From JACKFB01 sp041389525 (GTDB lineage Bacteria; Myxococcota_A; UBA9042; PHBI01; JACKFB01): a stretch of 64,000 bases of DNA. The stretch covers positions 62,001 through 126,000 of the forward strand of contig JAWKRR010000004.1 in NCBI GenBank assembly GCA_041389525.1, read 5' to 3'. The notes beneath the pieces were generated by a model. The model saw nothing but the letters and a program-made list of their open reading frames with translations, did not search any database and was not told the DNA's origin. Every line of letters begins with the position of its first letter. The first letter of the stretch is position 1. This document shows positions 1 to 8,802 of this stretch, in pieces. Made by a program: the position numbers and the translations under genes.

Positions 1-1325
1 GGTCCGTGGGCGTTCGAGCCTGGCCCGAGCACGCCGGTGATGACGAACTGCGCCTCGGGGAACTTCTGGCCCAGCATGCCCATGAAGGGGATGGAGCCGC
101 CCTCGCCGACGTGGCAGGCCTTCGGCCCGAAGAAGGCCTCGGAGGCGTCGTCGATGGCCTTCGCCAACCAGGGCGCAAGGGGCGGCGCGTGCCAGCCGCC
201 GGCCGGGGGCTCGACGTGGCAGACCACGCGGGCGCCGTAGGGCGGATCGGCCTCCAGCGCGCGCTTCAACGCGTCCGCGGCGCGCGCCGCGTCGGTCGTG
301 GGCGGAGTCCTCAGCGAGAGCTTGAGCTTGGTGGTCGGTCGCAGCACGTTGCCCGCGTTCGCGATCGGCGGCAGGCCGTCGGCGCCCGTGATCGACAGGG
401 CAGGGCGCCACGTGCGCGCCAAGAGCTGCTCGACGACGTCCTCGGTGACCGCGCGAGCGCCCGCGACGAAGGGCATCTCGCCACGTACGTCCTCGCCCAG
501 CACGTCGGCGGCCTCGTGGGCCTGGGTGACCCGCTGCTCGGGGATCGGCGCGTGGAACTCGGGCAGCAAGATCTCGCCGGTCTGCTGATCTTCGATGCGA
601 GACAGGAGCGATCGTGCAATGCGAAACGTCGACGCGACCACGCCGCTGGCCCTGCCGGAGTGGACACCCTCGCGCAGAATGCCGACGTCAAGATCCGCCA
701 CGATGTTGCCACGCAGCGAAGTCGTGAGCCACAGCCGCTCGTAGTCGCCGCAGCCCGAGTCGAGGCAGATGACCAGCTCGGGCGCGCCGATCTGCTCGGC
801 GTAGGCGTCGATGTAGGCGGGCAGGTCCAGCGAGCCGCTCTCCTCGGAGCACTCGATGACCACGGCCAAGCGGGGGTGCGCCTGACCTTGCTCCGCCAAG
901 GCTCGCGCCGCGGTGATCGAGGCGAACACGGCGTACCCGTCGTCGGCACCGCCTCGTCCGTAGAGGCGTCCGTCGCGCATCACCGGCGTCCACGGCGCGC
1001 GCCCCTCGCTCCAGCCGGTCATCGCGGGCTGCTTGTCGAGGTGCCCGTAGAGCAAAATCGTCCCCGGCAGTGCCCCCGGGATGTCGACGAAGAGCAGCGG
1101 CGTGCGGCCCGGCAGCCGCCACACCTCGATGGTCGCGTCGTCCGGCGCGTGGGCCCGCACCCAGGTCTCCGCGAGCGCCACGGCGCGATCCATGTGGCCG
1201 TGGGTCGCCCAGTCCGGGTCGAAGGCCGGGCTCTGGTTCGGGATGCGGATGTACTCAATCAGGGCGGGGACGATCGACTCGTCCCACATGCCGTCTACAA
1301 ATGAGCGCGTGCGCTGGCTGTCCAT
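1..1325 (-). CDS. M20 family metallopeptidase (dipeptidase-like), C-terminus cut by window edge
   Basis: Zinc-dependent hydrolase that removes amino acids from small peptides, probably cytoplasmic because no signal peptide is seen. The ATG at 1325 opens 441 codons that run off the left edge without a stop, starting MDSQRTRSFVDGMW. The metal site of the family is readable: YGHLDKQP (His95, Asp97), GRGGADDG (bridging Asp128), ECSEESGS (catalytic Glu161, Glu162) and CLDSGCGD (Asp189). A late glycine-rich stretch, VGEGGSIPFMG, also fits the family. The missing C-terminal part should hold the last metal-binding His. It is divergent from the tRNA gene. Carnosinase/DapE-like subfamilies cannot be told apart here, but the M20 family call is firm. 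Confidence 0.9.
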   Translation of the reverse strand, partial: MDSQRTRSFVDGMWDESIVPALIEYIRIPNQSPAFDPDWATHGHMDRAVALAETWVRAHAPDDATIEVWRLPGRTPLLFVDIPGALPGTILLYGHLDKQPAMTGWSEGRAPWTPVMRDGRLYGRGGADDGYAVFASITAARALAEQGQAHPRLAVVIECSEESGSLDLPAYIDAYAEQIGAPELVICLDSGCGDYERLWLTTSLRGNIVADLDVGILREGVHSGRASGVVASTFRIARSLLSRIEDQQTGEILLPEFHAPIPEQRVTQAHEAADVLGEDVRGEMPFVAGARAVTEDVVEQLLARTWRPALSITGADGLPPIANAGNVLRPTTKLKLSLRTPPTTDAARAADALKRALEADPPYGARVVCHVEPPAGGWHAPPLAPWLAKAIDDASEAFFGPKACHVGEGGSIPFMGMLGQKFPEAQFVITGVLGPGSNAHG

Positions 1326-1410
1326 GGCGGGCTCCCAGGAAGGTGCGGACGCGGAGCATACTGCCAGTTCCGCGCGCCCGTCACCCGCCGCTTGGGTCTG
1401 CGTTCCGCGC

Positions 1411-1440
1411 TTGACACCGCGCTGCGAGCCACACTACAAG
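1411..1440 (+). promoter_or_regulatory. Putative sigma-70 promoter of tRNA-Pro
   Basis: TTGACA at 1411-1416, an 18-bp spacer and TACAAG at 1435-1440 place the transcription start about 10 bp before the tRNA. The -35 box is a perfect consensus. Confidence 0.5.
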
Positions 1441-1457
1441 CTCCTCTCTCTAGCGCA

Positions 1458-1534
1458 CGGGGCGTAGCGCAGTCTGGTAGCGCGCCTGCTTCGGGAGCAG
1501 GAAGTCGCTGGTTCAAATCCAGTCGCCCCGACCA
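1458..1534 (+). tRNA. tRNA-Pro (anticodon CGG)
   Basis: Complete cloverleaf of 77 nt including the encoded CCA. The acceptor stem CGGGGCG (1458-1464) pairs with CGCCCCG (1524-1530). The D stem is GCGC/GCGC, the anticodon stem CCTGC/GCAGG encloses the loop TTCGGGA (anticodon CGG), and the T arm is GCTGG-TTCAAAT-CCAGT. It begins with C1, as bacterial tRNA-Pro does, and decodes CCG. Confidence 0.97.
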
Positions 1535-1535
1535 G

Positions 1536-1570
1536 ACCGGGGTCGTGTCACTCGCTGGCACGGCCCCGGT
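1536..1570 (+). terminator. Hairpin after tRNA-Pro, probable terminator
   Basis: A 12-bp stem, ACCGGGGTCGTG with CACGGCCCCGGT (one G-U pair), and an 11-nt loop lie directly behind the tRNA CCA. There is no clear U-tract, so this is either a GC-rich terminator or a 3'-processing structure. Confidence 0.5.
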
Positions 1571-1634
1571 TGACCAACCCGGCCGTCACCCGCGTAACCT
1601 GCCAGAATCACGCCGTTTCGCTTCCGCGGCGCGA

Positions 1635-1663
1635 TTGACAAGGCCAATCGCCGCTGCTAGCGT
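1635..1663 (+). promoter_or_regulatory. Putative promoter of the 1731 lipoprotein gene
   Basis: TTGACA at 1635-1640, a 17-bp spacer and TAGCGT at 1658-1663. The TAG-type -10 recurs at several promoters in this window. Confidence 0.5.
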
Positions 1664-1730
1664 GACGACCTCGCCAGGACCCACCGGCCCCGACAGTGCG
1701 GCCTAACACCTGAGGCAAGGTTTCCCTACG

Positions 1731-2195
1731 ATGAAGGCTCTGGCCATCGCCCTGCTCTCGACGGTCCTGCTCCTGGGATGCAAGAGTGACCCGGACAAGG
1801 ACAGCGGCGGCGATGCCTACCGTAACGAGGCGAAGCCGCTGGCGCTGGACGAGTGGAGCACCGACGACATCGCGCGCGGTGCTGGCGACACGACGGACTG
1901 GAAGGCGATCGACCTCGGCGCCGCGGGCCAGTTGACCGTGCAGCTCGCGGCCGACGAGGCCGACGCTGAGCTCGCGGTGGCCGTCTTCAGCCGATACGGC
2001 GAGCCCCTGGGCGAAGCGTTTCGGAAGAAGGGCGATTCCCGCACGAAGGTCGGCGTGACGATCCAGCGTTCGGGTCGACATTTTCTGCGCATCCGCCAGA
2101 CTGGCGGACCGGCCACGGCGTACACTGTGCGGGCGACTCTGGGGGTGGCGGACGACGGCGCGGCTCCACGCGCAGGCGACCGGCCCGATTTCTGA
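1731..2195 (+). CDS. Small lipoprotein with a PPC-like beta-sandwich
   Basis: A 154-residue exported lipoprotein. The signal peptide MKALAIALLSTVLLLGC ends in the lipobox LLGC, with acylated Cys at residue 17. The mature part begins with a charged linker (KSDPDKDSGGD) and continues into one domain with the pattern DWKAIDL..LTVQLAADEADAELAVAVF..RHFLRIRQ. That pattern resembles bacterial pre-peptidase C-terminal (PPC) beta-sandwich domains, which often bind carbohydrate or aid secretion. No catalytic motif is seen. It stands alone between the tRNA and the phosphatase gene with its own promoter at 1635-1663. The lipoprotein call is sure; the PPC assignment is an inference from the pattern. Confidence 0.85.
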   Translation: MKALAIALLSTVLLLGCKSDPDKDSGGDAYRNEAKPLALDEWSTDDIARGAGDTTDWKAIDLGAAGQLTVQLAADEADAELAVAVFSRYGEPLGEAFRKKGDSRTKVGVTIQRSGRHFLRIRQTGGPATAYTVRATLGVADDGAAPRAGDRPDF

Positions 2196-2348
2196 ACACT
2201 TGGTGGGGGCTCTGCCCTGGGGGGACCGCGCAGGCGGCGCTCCTCGGTTCGAACGCGTAGATGCGGATTGCTGAAAGACGGAATTCTGAGCGGCGAGTGA
2301 TGGGGCCATGAGCAGTCCGGATTGCCAACGACCAAGCACGGCGGCGCG

Positions 2349-3629
2349 ATGCAGAAGCTGACGCCCTTCGCCCTTACGGACGTGGGTCGCAAGCGCGACC
2401 ACAACGAAGACGCCTACGTCGTCGCCGAGGAGTACGAGCTCTACGTCGTGTGCGACGGCATGGGGGGGCACGCCTCGGGCGAGGTGGCGAGCCGGCTTAC
2501 CGCCGAGCACATGGTGGGGTTCTTTCAGGAGCACGCGGCGACGCCGCAAGAGCGCCTTCCGTACAAGGCTCGCGGCGCCAACTCGCGCGCTGAGGCGATG
2601 CTCTCCAACGCGGTCCAGTACGCCAACGACCGCGTGTACGTCGAGGGCATGAAGGACTCGAAGCTCGAGGGGATGGGGACGACCCTTGTCGCGATGCTCG
2701 CGCAGCGAGACACCTTCGTGCTGGCCCACGTCGGCGACAGCCGCATCTACCGCTGGCGCGCCGGCGGCGAGCTCGAGCAGATCACGCGGGATCACAGCCT
2801 GCTCAACCACAAGATCGACAGCGGCGAGCTCACCACCGCCGAGGAGATCTCGAACTTCAAGCAGGGCAACATCATCGTCCGGGCGGTCGGGCTGAAAGAC
2901 TACGTCGAGCCCGAAGTGCAGACGGTCCCGCGTCGACCGGAGGACGTCTTCCTGCTCTGCTCTGACGGCCTCAGCGACATGGTCGATGACTGGTCGATGC
3001 AGAACGTGCTCGAGGTCAACTCCGACGACCTGCAAGAGGCGGCCGGCTGTCTCGTGCGCATGGCGAACGACCGCGGCGGAAAGGACAACATCACCGTGAT
3101 GTTGGTGCGGGTCGACGACGAGCCTGCGCCCCAGAACGACGAGGTCACCGACCCCGGCGGTTCGGTCACGCCCTTCTACGTCGAGGACACCAAGCCCTCC
3201 GGCATCAAGGCGGCCGAGGCGACGCTGCCCGTTCAGCGCGCGGTCCCCGCCTCCGCACATCGGGACTTCGATGACGACGACGAGCCCGGGTTCGATGGGT
3301 TCGCCGAGACCACCGACCCCGGCCTGCGCGACGACGGCGACGCAGGGAACGCCGACGAGTTCGATCATGGGCCCGGGCACGAAATCGACCACGAGGATCG
3401 CACCGACGTCGACAAGCCCGCGTTCATCGGCTTCGACGAGGACGATATGCCCGTGCCGCGGATGGCGGTCGAGGTGCGCTCGGGCACGACCCGGGTGGGC
3501 GCCAGCACCGGCGACCGTAAGGCCGTGGCCGATCCGGAGGCGGCGACGCGCCCGGTGGGCCGGCGCAAGCCGTCGGTGATCGTCGAGGAGCCCAGCATCA
3601 TCGTCGACGACAGCCTGCGAAAGCGCTGA
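2349..3629 (+). CDS. PP2C-family serine/threonine protein phosphatase with long acidic tail
   Basis: Metal-dependent (Mn/Mg) phosphatase that removes phosphate from Ser/Thr of proteins, the counterpart of Hanks-type kinases. Start taken at ATG 2349; an in-frame TTG at 2322 is possible. The catalytic domain covers about residues 1-255. Its motifs are DVGRKRDHNEDA (metal-binding Asp21 region), VVCDGMGGHASGE (Asp36, Gly37), AHVGDSRIYRWR, CSDGLSDMVDD (Asp206) and GGKDNIT (Asp246, Asn247). Residues 256-426 form a low-complexity, Asp/Glu-rich tail ending in PSVIVEEPSIIVDDSLRKR, which is absent from minimal PP2C enzymes and probably serves regulation or docking. No membrane segment is present. No kinase is encoded nearby, but an FHA (phospho-Thr-binding) protein lies at 5084. 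Confidence 0.95.
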   Translation: MQKLTPFALTDVGRKRDHNEDAYVVAEEYELYVVCDGMGGHASGEVASRLTAEHMVGFFQEHAATPQERLPYKARGANSRAEAMLSNAVQYANDRVYVEGMKDSKLEGMGTTLVAMLAQRDTFVLAHVGDSRIYRWRAGGELEQITRDHSLLNHKIDSGELTTAEEISNFKQGNIIVRAVGLKDYVEPEVQTVPRRPEDVFLLCSDGLSDMVDDWSMQNVLEVNSDDLQEAAGCLVRMANDRGGKDNITVMLVRVDDEPAPQNDEVTDPGGSVTPFYVEDTKPSGIKAAEATLPVQRAVPASAHRDFDDDDEPGFDGFAETTDPGLRDDGDAGNADEFDHGPGHEIDHEDRTDVDKPAFIGFDEDDMPVPRMAVEVRSGTTRVGASTGDRKAVADPEAATRPVGRRKPSVIVEEPSIIVDDSLRKR

Positions 3630-3651
3630 CGAGGGCTGGGGGCGCGGCGTT

Positions 3652-3691
3652 CCCGCGGCCTGCTTCAGCGCCGATGCAGGCTGGTCGCGGG
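3652..3691. terminator. Hairpin between convergent genes, possible two-way terminator
   Basis: Inverted repeat CCCGCG-GCCTGC ... GCAGGC-(TGGT)-CGCGGG with a 12-nt loop, located in the 95-bp gap between the stops of the phosphatase and the pentapeptide-repeat gene. It has no U-tract. Confidence 0.4.
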
Positions 3692-3724
3692 CGCTGCGAG
3701 GCGGGGCCGATCGTTCCGTAGGGT

Positions 3725-4885
3725 CTAGTCGATGTCGAGCTTCCGGAAGCGCTTCGAACGGCCCACGTTCTTCGGCGGTCGGGAGGTGTCGGCGGGCGCG
3801 GCGGCCTCGTCTTTGCGTGTCGCGCCGGTCGGAGCGGCTGGGCGTACATCGCTCGCGACGCCTCTGGCCGGCGGCGCAGGCGCTGTCGGCGCAGGGCCTG
3901 ACCCCGACGCGGCCTGTGGCTCACGCGCGGCGGGCGCGTCCCCAAGGTCGACCCACTCCTGTCCGGCGCGCACCTGCACGGTGGTCCCGCGCACCCGCAG
4001 CGCGTCGAGCTCAGGGAACTCGTGCTGGGCCTTGAGCTGGCTCAGCACGCTGGCGAAGCTGTCGACGCTGGCTCGCGGCTCGGCCCCCTCGATGACGTAG
4101 GTGCGCAGCACGTACTCCAGCAACGACATCAGCTCTTCGGGGCTGTGCTCGCCGAGCACCTCGCGCATGAACCCGTGTCGGCGCCAGGGGTCGTCCAGGC
4201 GCGCCTTCTCGACAGCGGCGCGCTCGCCCGCCTCGAGCTGCCCGAGGTCCACCTGCACGTCGACCAGGTGAGCGCCGGTGAAATCCGCACCCGTCACGTT
4301 GGCGTGCCGCAGATCCACCTTCACCAGCAGCGCGTTCCGGAAGCTCGCGCCGTAGAGGTTCGCGCCCATCAGATCGCAGTCGACCAGCACCGCGTTCGAG
4401 AAGTCGGCCCGATCCAGCGTGACGTTGCCGCGCTCTTGGGCGTCGAAGCGCGTGTTGATGAGGGTGGCGCGCACGAAGCGGGCGCCGAAGAGCTCGCAGG
4501 ACGTGAAGGTCCCCGACTGCACTCGGGCGCCCGAGAAGTCCACGTTGCCCATGTGCGTCGAGTAGAAGCCCGTCCCGCTCATGGTGGTGTTGCTGAAGTC
4601 GCCCTCGATGAGCTCGCAGGAGAAGAACGAGCAGCCGCGGAACAGCGACTCGGCGAACTTCACGCCGCGCATGCTGCTCTCGCTGAAGACCACCCGCCCG
4701 AGATCGGCGGCTTTCACGTCGGCGCCGTGCAGTCCCACCCGGCGAAACCGGACGTCGTTGGCGCGGGCCGCCGGGAGGCCCTGGGCGGAGAGGTCCACGT
4801 CCTGGATCTGGCACCCCTCGAGCCGCCCATCGCTGAGGCGGGCCGCGATCTCGTGGACGCTGCTCACGACGTTGTCGTCACTCAT
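3725..4885 (-). CDS. Pentapeptide-repeat protein with C-terminal Pro/Ala tail
   Basis: A 386-residue soluble protein starting at ATG 4885 behind the ribosome-binding site GGAAGG. Residues of roughly 35-215 are tandem pentapeptide repeats of the A(D/N)LXX/CXF type, for example FAESLFRGCSFFSCELIEGD, DFSNAVLVDCDLMGANLYGA and VTGADFTGAHLVDVQVDL. Such repeats form a right-handed quadrilateral beta-helix. Next comes a helical segment (EKARLDDPWRRHGFMREVL, residues ~230-300). The C-terminus is Pro/Ala-rich and ends in a basic stretch, NVGRSKRFRKLDID. Pentapeptide proteins can mimic DNA or act as scaffolds, but the function here is unknown. It is divergent from the FHA gene with 198 bp between the starts and convergent with the PP2C gene. 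Confidence 0.9.
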   Translation of the reverse strand: MSDDNVVSSVHEIAARLSDGRLEGCQIQDVDLSAQGLPAARANDVRFRRVGLHGADVKAADLGRVVFSESSMRGVKFAESLFRGCSFFSCELIEGDFSNTTMSGTGFYSTHMGNVDFSGARVQSGTFTSCELFGARFVRATLINTRFDAQERGNVTLDRADFSNAVLVDCDLMGANLYGASFRNALLVKVDLRHANVTGADFTGAHLVDVQVDLGQLEAGERAAVEKARLDDPWRRHGFMREVLGEHSPEELMSLLEYVLRTYVIEGAEPRASVDSFASVLSQLKAQHEFPELDALRVRGTTVQVRAGQEWVDLGDAPAAREPQAASGSGPAPTAPAPPARGVASDVRPAAPTGATRKDEAAAPADTSRPPKNVGRSKRFRKLDID

Positions 4886-5083
4886 CTGGGGACCTTCCGG
4901 CGGGCGTGGTGCGTGGTTGACCCGCGGATCGTAGCACGGGCCCTCAGGACCACGAAAGCGGGCCCCGGGGCATCGGCGCGGCCTTGGAGGCATGGACAAC
5001 GATTCAGGCGGCATCGTATCCTCACGGACCCGCGGGCGCCGGGTCGGCTCGCTCGCAGGCGCTCCACTACTGTCAAGGTCGTC

Positions 5084-7120
5084 GTGCTCCAACTCGTCTG
5101 CAGGAACATCGAGGGCGAGCGGCAGGTCGTGCCGCTGACTAGCGGCACCCTGGTCACTGTGGGTCGCAACCCGGGCTGCACCATCCAGGTGAAGAACCCG
5201 TCGGTGAGTCGCCAGCACGCCGAGATCCAAGAGGTCGGCGGCAGCTGGGTCGTGCGCGATCTCGGCAGCTCGAATCACTCCTTTGTGAACGACGCCGAGA
5301 TCACCGAGTCGCCGATCGCGGCCGGCGATGAGCTGCGCTTCGGCGACTTCCCGGTGAAGGTCCAGCTCTACGTCGGGACCGCGGAGGCGCGCGGCGGCGA
5401 GCGAGCTGCGCCGGCCCGCGAGCGGTCGGCGCCTGCGCGCGAGGAGGCCCCGGCGGCCGACGCGGGTGGCGGCGATCGTGAGGCGGCGCGGCGCGAGCGG
5501 GAGGAGCGGATCCGGCGGAAGCGCGAAGAGCGTGCGGGTGGGGCGGCGGAAGCTGCGCCGGAGCCCGCGGCCGTCCCTGAGCGTCGACCGGCGCCCGAGC
5601 CCGAGCGCCCTCGTCGCCCTGAGCCCGAGCCTGTGCGCGCGGCACCTGAGCCGGCGCGAGCGGCGCCCGAGCCGGCGCGCGCCGCGGATCCCGAGCCCGC
5701 GGCCGATCGAGGCCGTCCCCGCCCGAGCTCGTCGGCGCGGCCGGCCCGCTCGGCACCCTCGCGCGTCCGTCCCGAGGCCGCGGCACCTGCGGCATCCGGC
5801 GGCGAGGAGGTCGACGCGTCGGAGCTGCGGCGGGCCAAAGCTGCGACACGCGGCATGGAGAAGGAGCTCAGCGACGCCCAAGAGCGCGTGCGCGAGATGG
5901 AAGCGCGCATCGTCGAGCTGGAGACCCGGGAGGGCCGCTTCGACGAGGAGTTGGACGGCTGGCACGAGCGCTACAACCGCGTTCGCGAGCAGCTGGACCA
6001 CGGCGGCGAGCTGCTCGAGCGGGCGCGCGAAGAGCTGGAAGAGCGCGACCAGCTCATCGCCGAGCACGAGGGGCGTATCACCAGCCTGGAGGGCCAGCTC
6101 GCGGCCTTCGAGGCCACGCGCGGCGAGACCGGCGGCCAGCTCAGCGAGCTCAAGGCGAAGGCGGTCCAGAAGGATCGCCGCATCGACGAGCTGCAGCGCG
6201 AGCTGGACCTGATGGAGTTCGATCTGCGCTCGGCACGGGAGGAGCTGGAGGCGCTGCAGGACTCGTTCAACCACGAGAACACGCAGGAGCGGCGGCTCAA
6301 CCGCGAGCTGGAGACGCTGCGCGAGGTCATCGCCGACAAAGAGAACGTCATCACCGAGCTCAAGGGCGAGATCGAAGAGAAGGCGCGCGAGAACTACGAC
6401 CTGCGCCTCGGCACGGGCATCAAGGACCTCGAGGAGGCGCGCCGCGACGTGCTGGACAGCCTGTTCGCCAAGACCAAGGAGGTGGACGCGCTGCGCGAGC
6501 AGCTCAAGGCGCAGGAGCGCGAGACGGCCGCGGTGCGCGAGCAGGTCGGCGATCTCGAAGAGAAGATCAGCGAGCAGAAGGACATCTCGAGCCACCCGGA
6601 CTTCCAGCGCAAGGTGCGCGAGCTTGAGCGGGCGCTCGCGGATCTCAACGAGGCGCGGGCCGACCAGGAGAAGCTCGGCAAGCGGCTGGACGACTTCAGC
6701 CCGGAGCAGAAGGGCAAGCTCGAGGCCGAGATCAACTTCCTGCAGCGGAAGAACAAGGCGCTGCAAGACAAGCTCGAGTCGGTCCAGGAAGACATGGAGG
6801 CCCTCGAGAAGCGCGCGAGGGAGGCGAAGCCGGCCCCGGCCCCCGTGGTCGAGGCGACCGCCGACATCGACAGCGCGGTGGCGCTGCGGGCGCAGGGGTC
6901 AGAGCGCGTGGCTCAGGCCATGGAGAACTACGCGGTCTGGAAAGCGAACCTCAACTTGCTCAGGAATTACCTGGAGGAAGCCGAGGAGGCCGTCGACGAC
7001 GCCAAGGCCTGTTCGACTGCGCTGGAGAGCGTCAACGAGCTGGTCACGCTGGTCTTGTCGGACGCCGGGGAGCTTCGCAAGGAGCTGGTCGGCTTGAAGG
7101 ACCTCCTGGCCGAGGGGTAG
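5084..7120 (+). CDS. FHA-domain protein with long coiled coil
   Basis: A 678-residue cytoplasmic protein. The GTG start at 5084 is preceded by AAGG at 5-nt spacing; the frame is open further upstream only as an antisense artefact of the neighbouring gene. Residues ~1-95 form an FHA domain, which binds phosphothreonine: GRNPGCTIQVKNPSVSRQHA and DLGSSNHSFVN carry the expected Arg, Ser-Arg-x-His and Asn residues. Residues ~105-240 are a Pro/Ala/Glu/Arg-rich linker with repeated 'PEPARAA' units. Residues ~245-590 are an almost unbroken coiled coil (heptads rich in E, L, R and K). A helical C-terminus (~600-678) includes ALRAQGSERVAQAMENYAVW. The layout suggests a scaffold recruited to phosphorylated partners. 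It leads the same-strand run that continues with the AAA ATPase 68 bp downstream. Confidence 0.9.
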   Translation: MLQLVCRNIEGERQVVPLTSGTLVTVGRNPGCTIQVKNPSVSRQHAEIQEVGGSWVVRDLGSSNHSFVNDAEITESPIAAGDELRFGDFPVKVQLYVGTAEARGGERAAPARERSAPAREEAPAADAGGGDREAARREREERIRRKREERAGGAAEAAPEPAAVPERRPAPEPERPRRPEPEPVRAAPEPARAAPEPARAADPEPAADRGRPRPSSSARPARSAPSRVRPEAAAPAASGGEEVDASELRRAKAATRGMEKELSDAQERVREMEARIVELETREGRFDEELDGWHERYNRVREQLDHGGELLERAREELEERDQLIAEHEGRITSLEGQLAAFEATRGETGGQLSELKAKAVQKDRRIDELQRELDLMEFDLRSAREELEALQDSFNHENTQERRLNRELETLREVIADKENVITELKGEIEEKARENYDLRLGTGIKDLEEARRDVLDSLFAKTKEVDALREQLKAQERETAAVREQVGDLEEKISEQKDISSHPDFQRKVRELERALADLNEARADQEKLGKRLDDFSPEQKGKLEAEINFLQRKNKALQDKLESVQEDMEALEKRAREAKPAPAPVVEATADIDSAVALRAQGSERVAQAMENYAVWKANLNLLRNYLEEAEEAVDDAKACSTALESVNELVTLVLSDAGELRKELVGLKDLLAEG

Positions 7121-7188
7121 TCTCGCTCGGTAGCCGGGGCGCGATCGCGCTCGGGAAGCCGGCCACACCGGACGCCGAGGAGGCGAAG

Positions 7189-8739
7189 ATGGCCTATCAG
7201 GAATCGAGTTCGCGCGAGGAGTTGGAGTATCTGATCCGAGCGCGATACGCGTTGATCTACGTCGTCTCGCCCGAGGAAGAGCGGGTCGAGTCGGCGCTGC
7301 GGGAGATCGGCGCGGCGCGTGGCCGCAAGGTCATGGCGTGGTCCATCACCGAGGGCTTCGTGAGCCTCGACGGCGGGCCCAGCTTCAGCGACCTGCGGGA
7401 CCCGCTGAAGGCGCTGGACTTCATCTCCAACTTCGAGGACGACGTCATCTGCGTGCTGCGGGACTACCACCCGTACCTGAAGGATCCGTCGATCGTGCGG
7501 CGCCTGCGCGACCTGCACCGGCAGTTCAAAGAGGGCGACTACAACCAGCACGCCGTCCTGCTGAGCCCCGTGGCGAACTTCCCGCCCGAGATCGAGAAGG
7601 AGCTCGCGGTCATCGACTACGACCTGCCCGACCGCGAGGTGCTGGAGCAGATCGTGTGGAAGGTGGCGCAGAGCGTGGACGAGTCGGTGGACCTGGCGGT
7701 CAAGCGCGACACGCAGCGGCGCGAGGCCGTGGTCGAGGCGGCCCTGGGGCTGACGGCCGAGGAAGCCGAGAGCGTGTTCGCGAAGTCGTTGGTGAAGACC
7801 CGCGACTTCGATATCGACACGATCCTGGCGGAGAAGAAGGGCATCATCCGCAAGTCGGGGATCCTCGAGTTCTACCAGACCGACGACAAGTTCTCCGACG
7901 TCGGCGGGCTCGAGGTGATGAAGGCGTGGCTGGCCAAGCGCAAGGCCGCGTTCTACCGCGACGCGCGCGAGTTCGGGCTGCCGGCGCCCAAGGGGATCCT
8001 GCTCATCGGCGTGCCGGGCTGCGGCAAGTCGCTGACCGCGAAGGCCATCGGCGCCATGTGGCACATGCCCTTGCTGCGCCTGGACGTGGGCAAGGTCATG
8101 GGCAGCTTGGTCGGCTCGTCCGAGGAGAACATGCGGCGGGCCATCAAGACGGCCGAGGCCGTGGCGCCGGCGATTCTGTGGCTGGATGAGCTTGAGAAGG
8201 CCTTCTCGGGGACGAAGTCCTCGGGGCAGACCGACGGCGGCACCAGCGCTCGCGTCTTCGGTACCTTCATCACGTGGCTTCAGGAGAAGCAGTCGTCGGT
8301 CTTCGTCATCGCGACGGCCAACGACGTGAAGTCGCTGCCGCCGGAGCTTCTGCGTAAGGGCCGCTTCGACGAGATCTTCTTCGTCGACCTGCCGAACCCG
8401 CTCGAGCGGCGGCAGATCTTCAAGATTCACATCGACAAGAAGAAGCGGCCGATCGCCGACTTCGACCTGGACGCGCTGGTCGGCGCCAGCCAGGGCTTCT
8501 CGGGCTCGGAGATCGAGCAGGTGGTCGTGAGCGCGCTCTACGACTGCTACGAGGAGGAGCGGGCGGTGCTGACCACCGAACGGCTGCTGAAGTCGATCGA
8601 GGAGATCATCCCGCTCTCCTACACGATGAAAGAGGGCATCGACGGGATGCGCGACTGGTCGAAGTCGCGGGCCCGCAAGGCCAGCCTCGACGATGACGAG
8701 GACCGCGAGCCGGGCGCCGGCCGCAAGCTGGAAATCTAA
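7189..8739 (+). CDS. AAA ATPase of the Ycf46 type
   Basis: A 516-residue soluble ATPase. The N-terminal ~240 residues (SREELEYLIRARYALIYVVS and onward) are the domain typical of Ycf46, with no second AAA module. The C-terminal half is a classical AAA domain: Walker A GVPGCGKS at 274-281, Walker B ILWLDELE with Asp333/Glu334, sensor-1 ATAND and an arginine-finger region LLRKGRFDEIFF. The length matches Ycf46 proteins known from cyanobacteria and red-algal plastids (~500 residues). Two further genes of the cyanobacterial set, DUF1257 (Ycf35) and DUF2997, follow directly, which supports the identification. The substrate is unknown; AAA proteins of this kind usually remodel protein complexes. The family is certain, and the Ycf46 label is very likely. 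Confidence 0.92.
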   Translation: MAYQESSSREELEYLIRARYALIYVVSPEEERVESALREIGAARGRKVMAWSITEGFVSLDGGPSFSDLRDPLKALDFISNFEDDVICVLRDYHPYLKDPSIVRRLRDLHRQFKEGDYNQHAVLLSPVANFPPEIEKELAVIDYDLPDREVLEQIVWKVAQSVDESVDLAVKRDTQRREAVVEAALGLTAEEAESVFAKSLVKTRDFDIDTILAEKKGIIRKSGILEFYQTDDKFSDVGGLEVMKAWLAKRKAAFYRDAREFGLPAPKGILLIGVPGCGKSLTAKAIGAMWHMPLLRLDVGKVMGSLVGSSEENMRRAIKTAEAVAPAILWLDELEKAFSGTKSSGQTDGGTSARVFGTFITWLQEKQSSVFVIATANDVKSLPPELLRKGRFDEIFFVDLPNPLERRQIFKIHIDKKKRPIADFDLDALVGASQGFSGSEIEQVVVSALYDCYEEERAVLTTERLLKSIEEIIPLSYTMKEGIDGMRDWSKSRARKASLDDDEDREPGAGRKLEI

Positions 8740-8802
8740 TCGCCGGCTCGGGCATCATCGTGAGCCCTCGCCAATGCGCGCCCCACGGCAACGGAGTACG
8801 GA

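Noticed and set aside
6..1304. 432-codon plus-strand open frame at the left edge
   Set aside because: It is the antisense of the M20 peptidase; the minus frame has the complete metal-site motifs, while this one is Arg/Gly-rich without family resemblance.
4022..5083. Upstream extension of the FHA frame by 354 codons
   Set aside because: It runs antisense through the pentapeptide-repeat gene. The GTG at 5084 with AAGG and the FHA N-terminus mark the true start.
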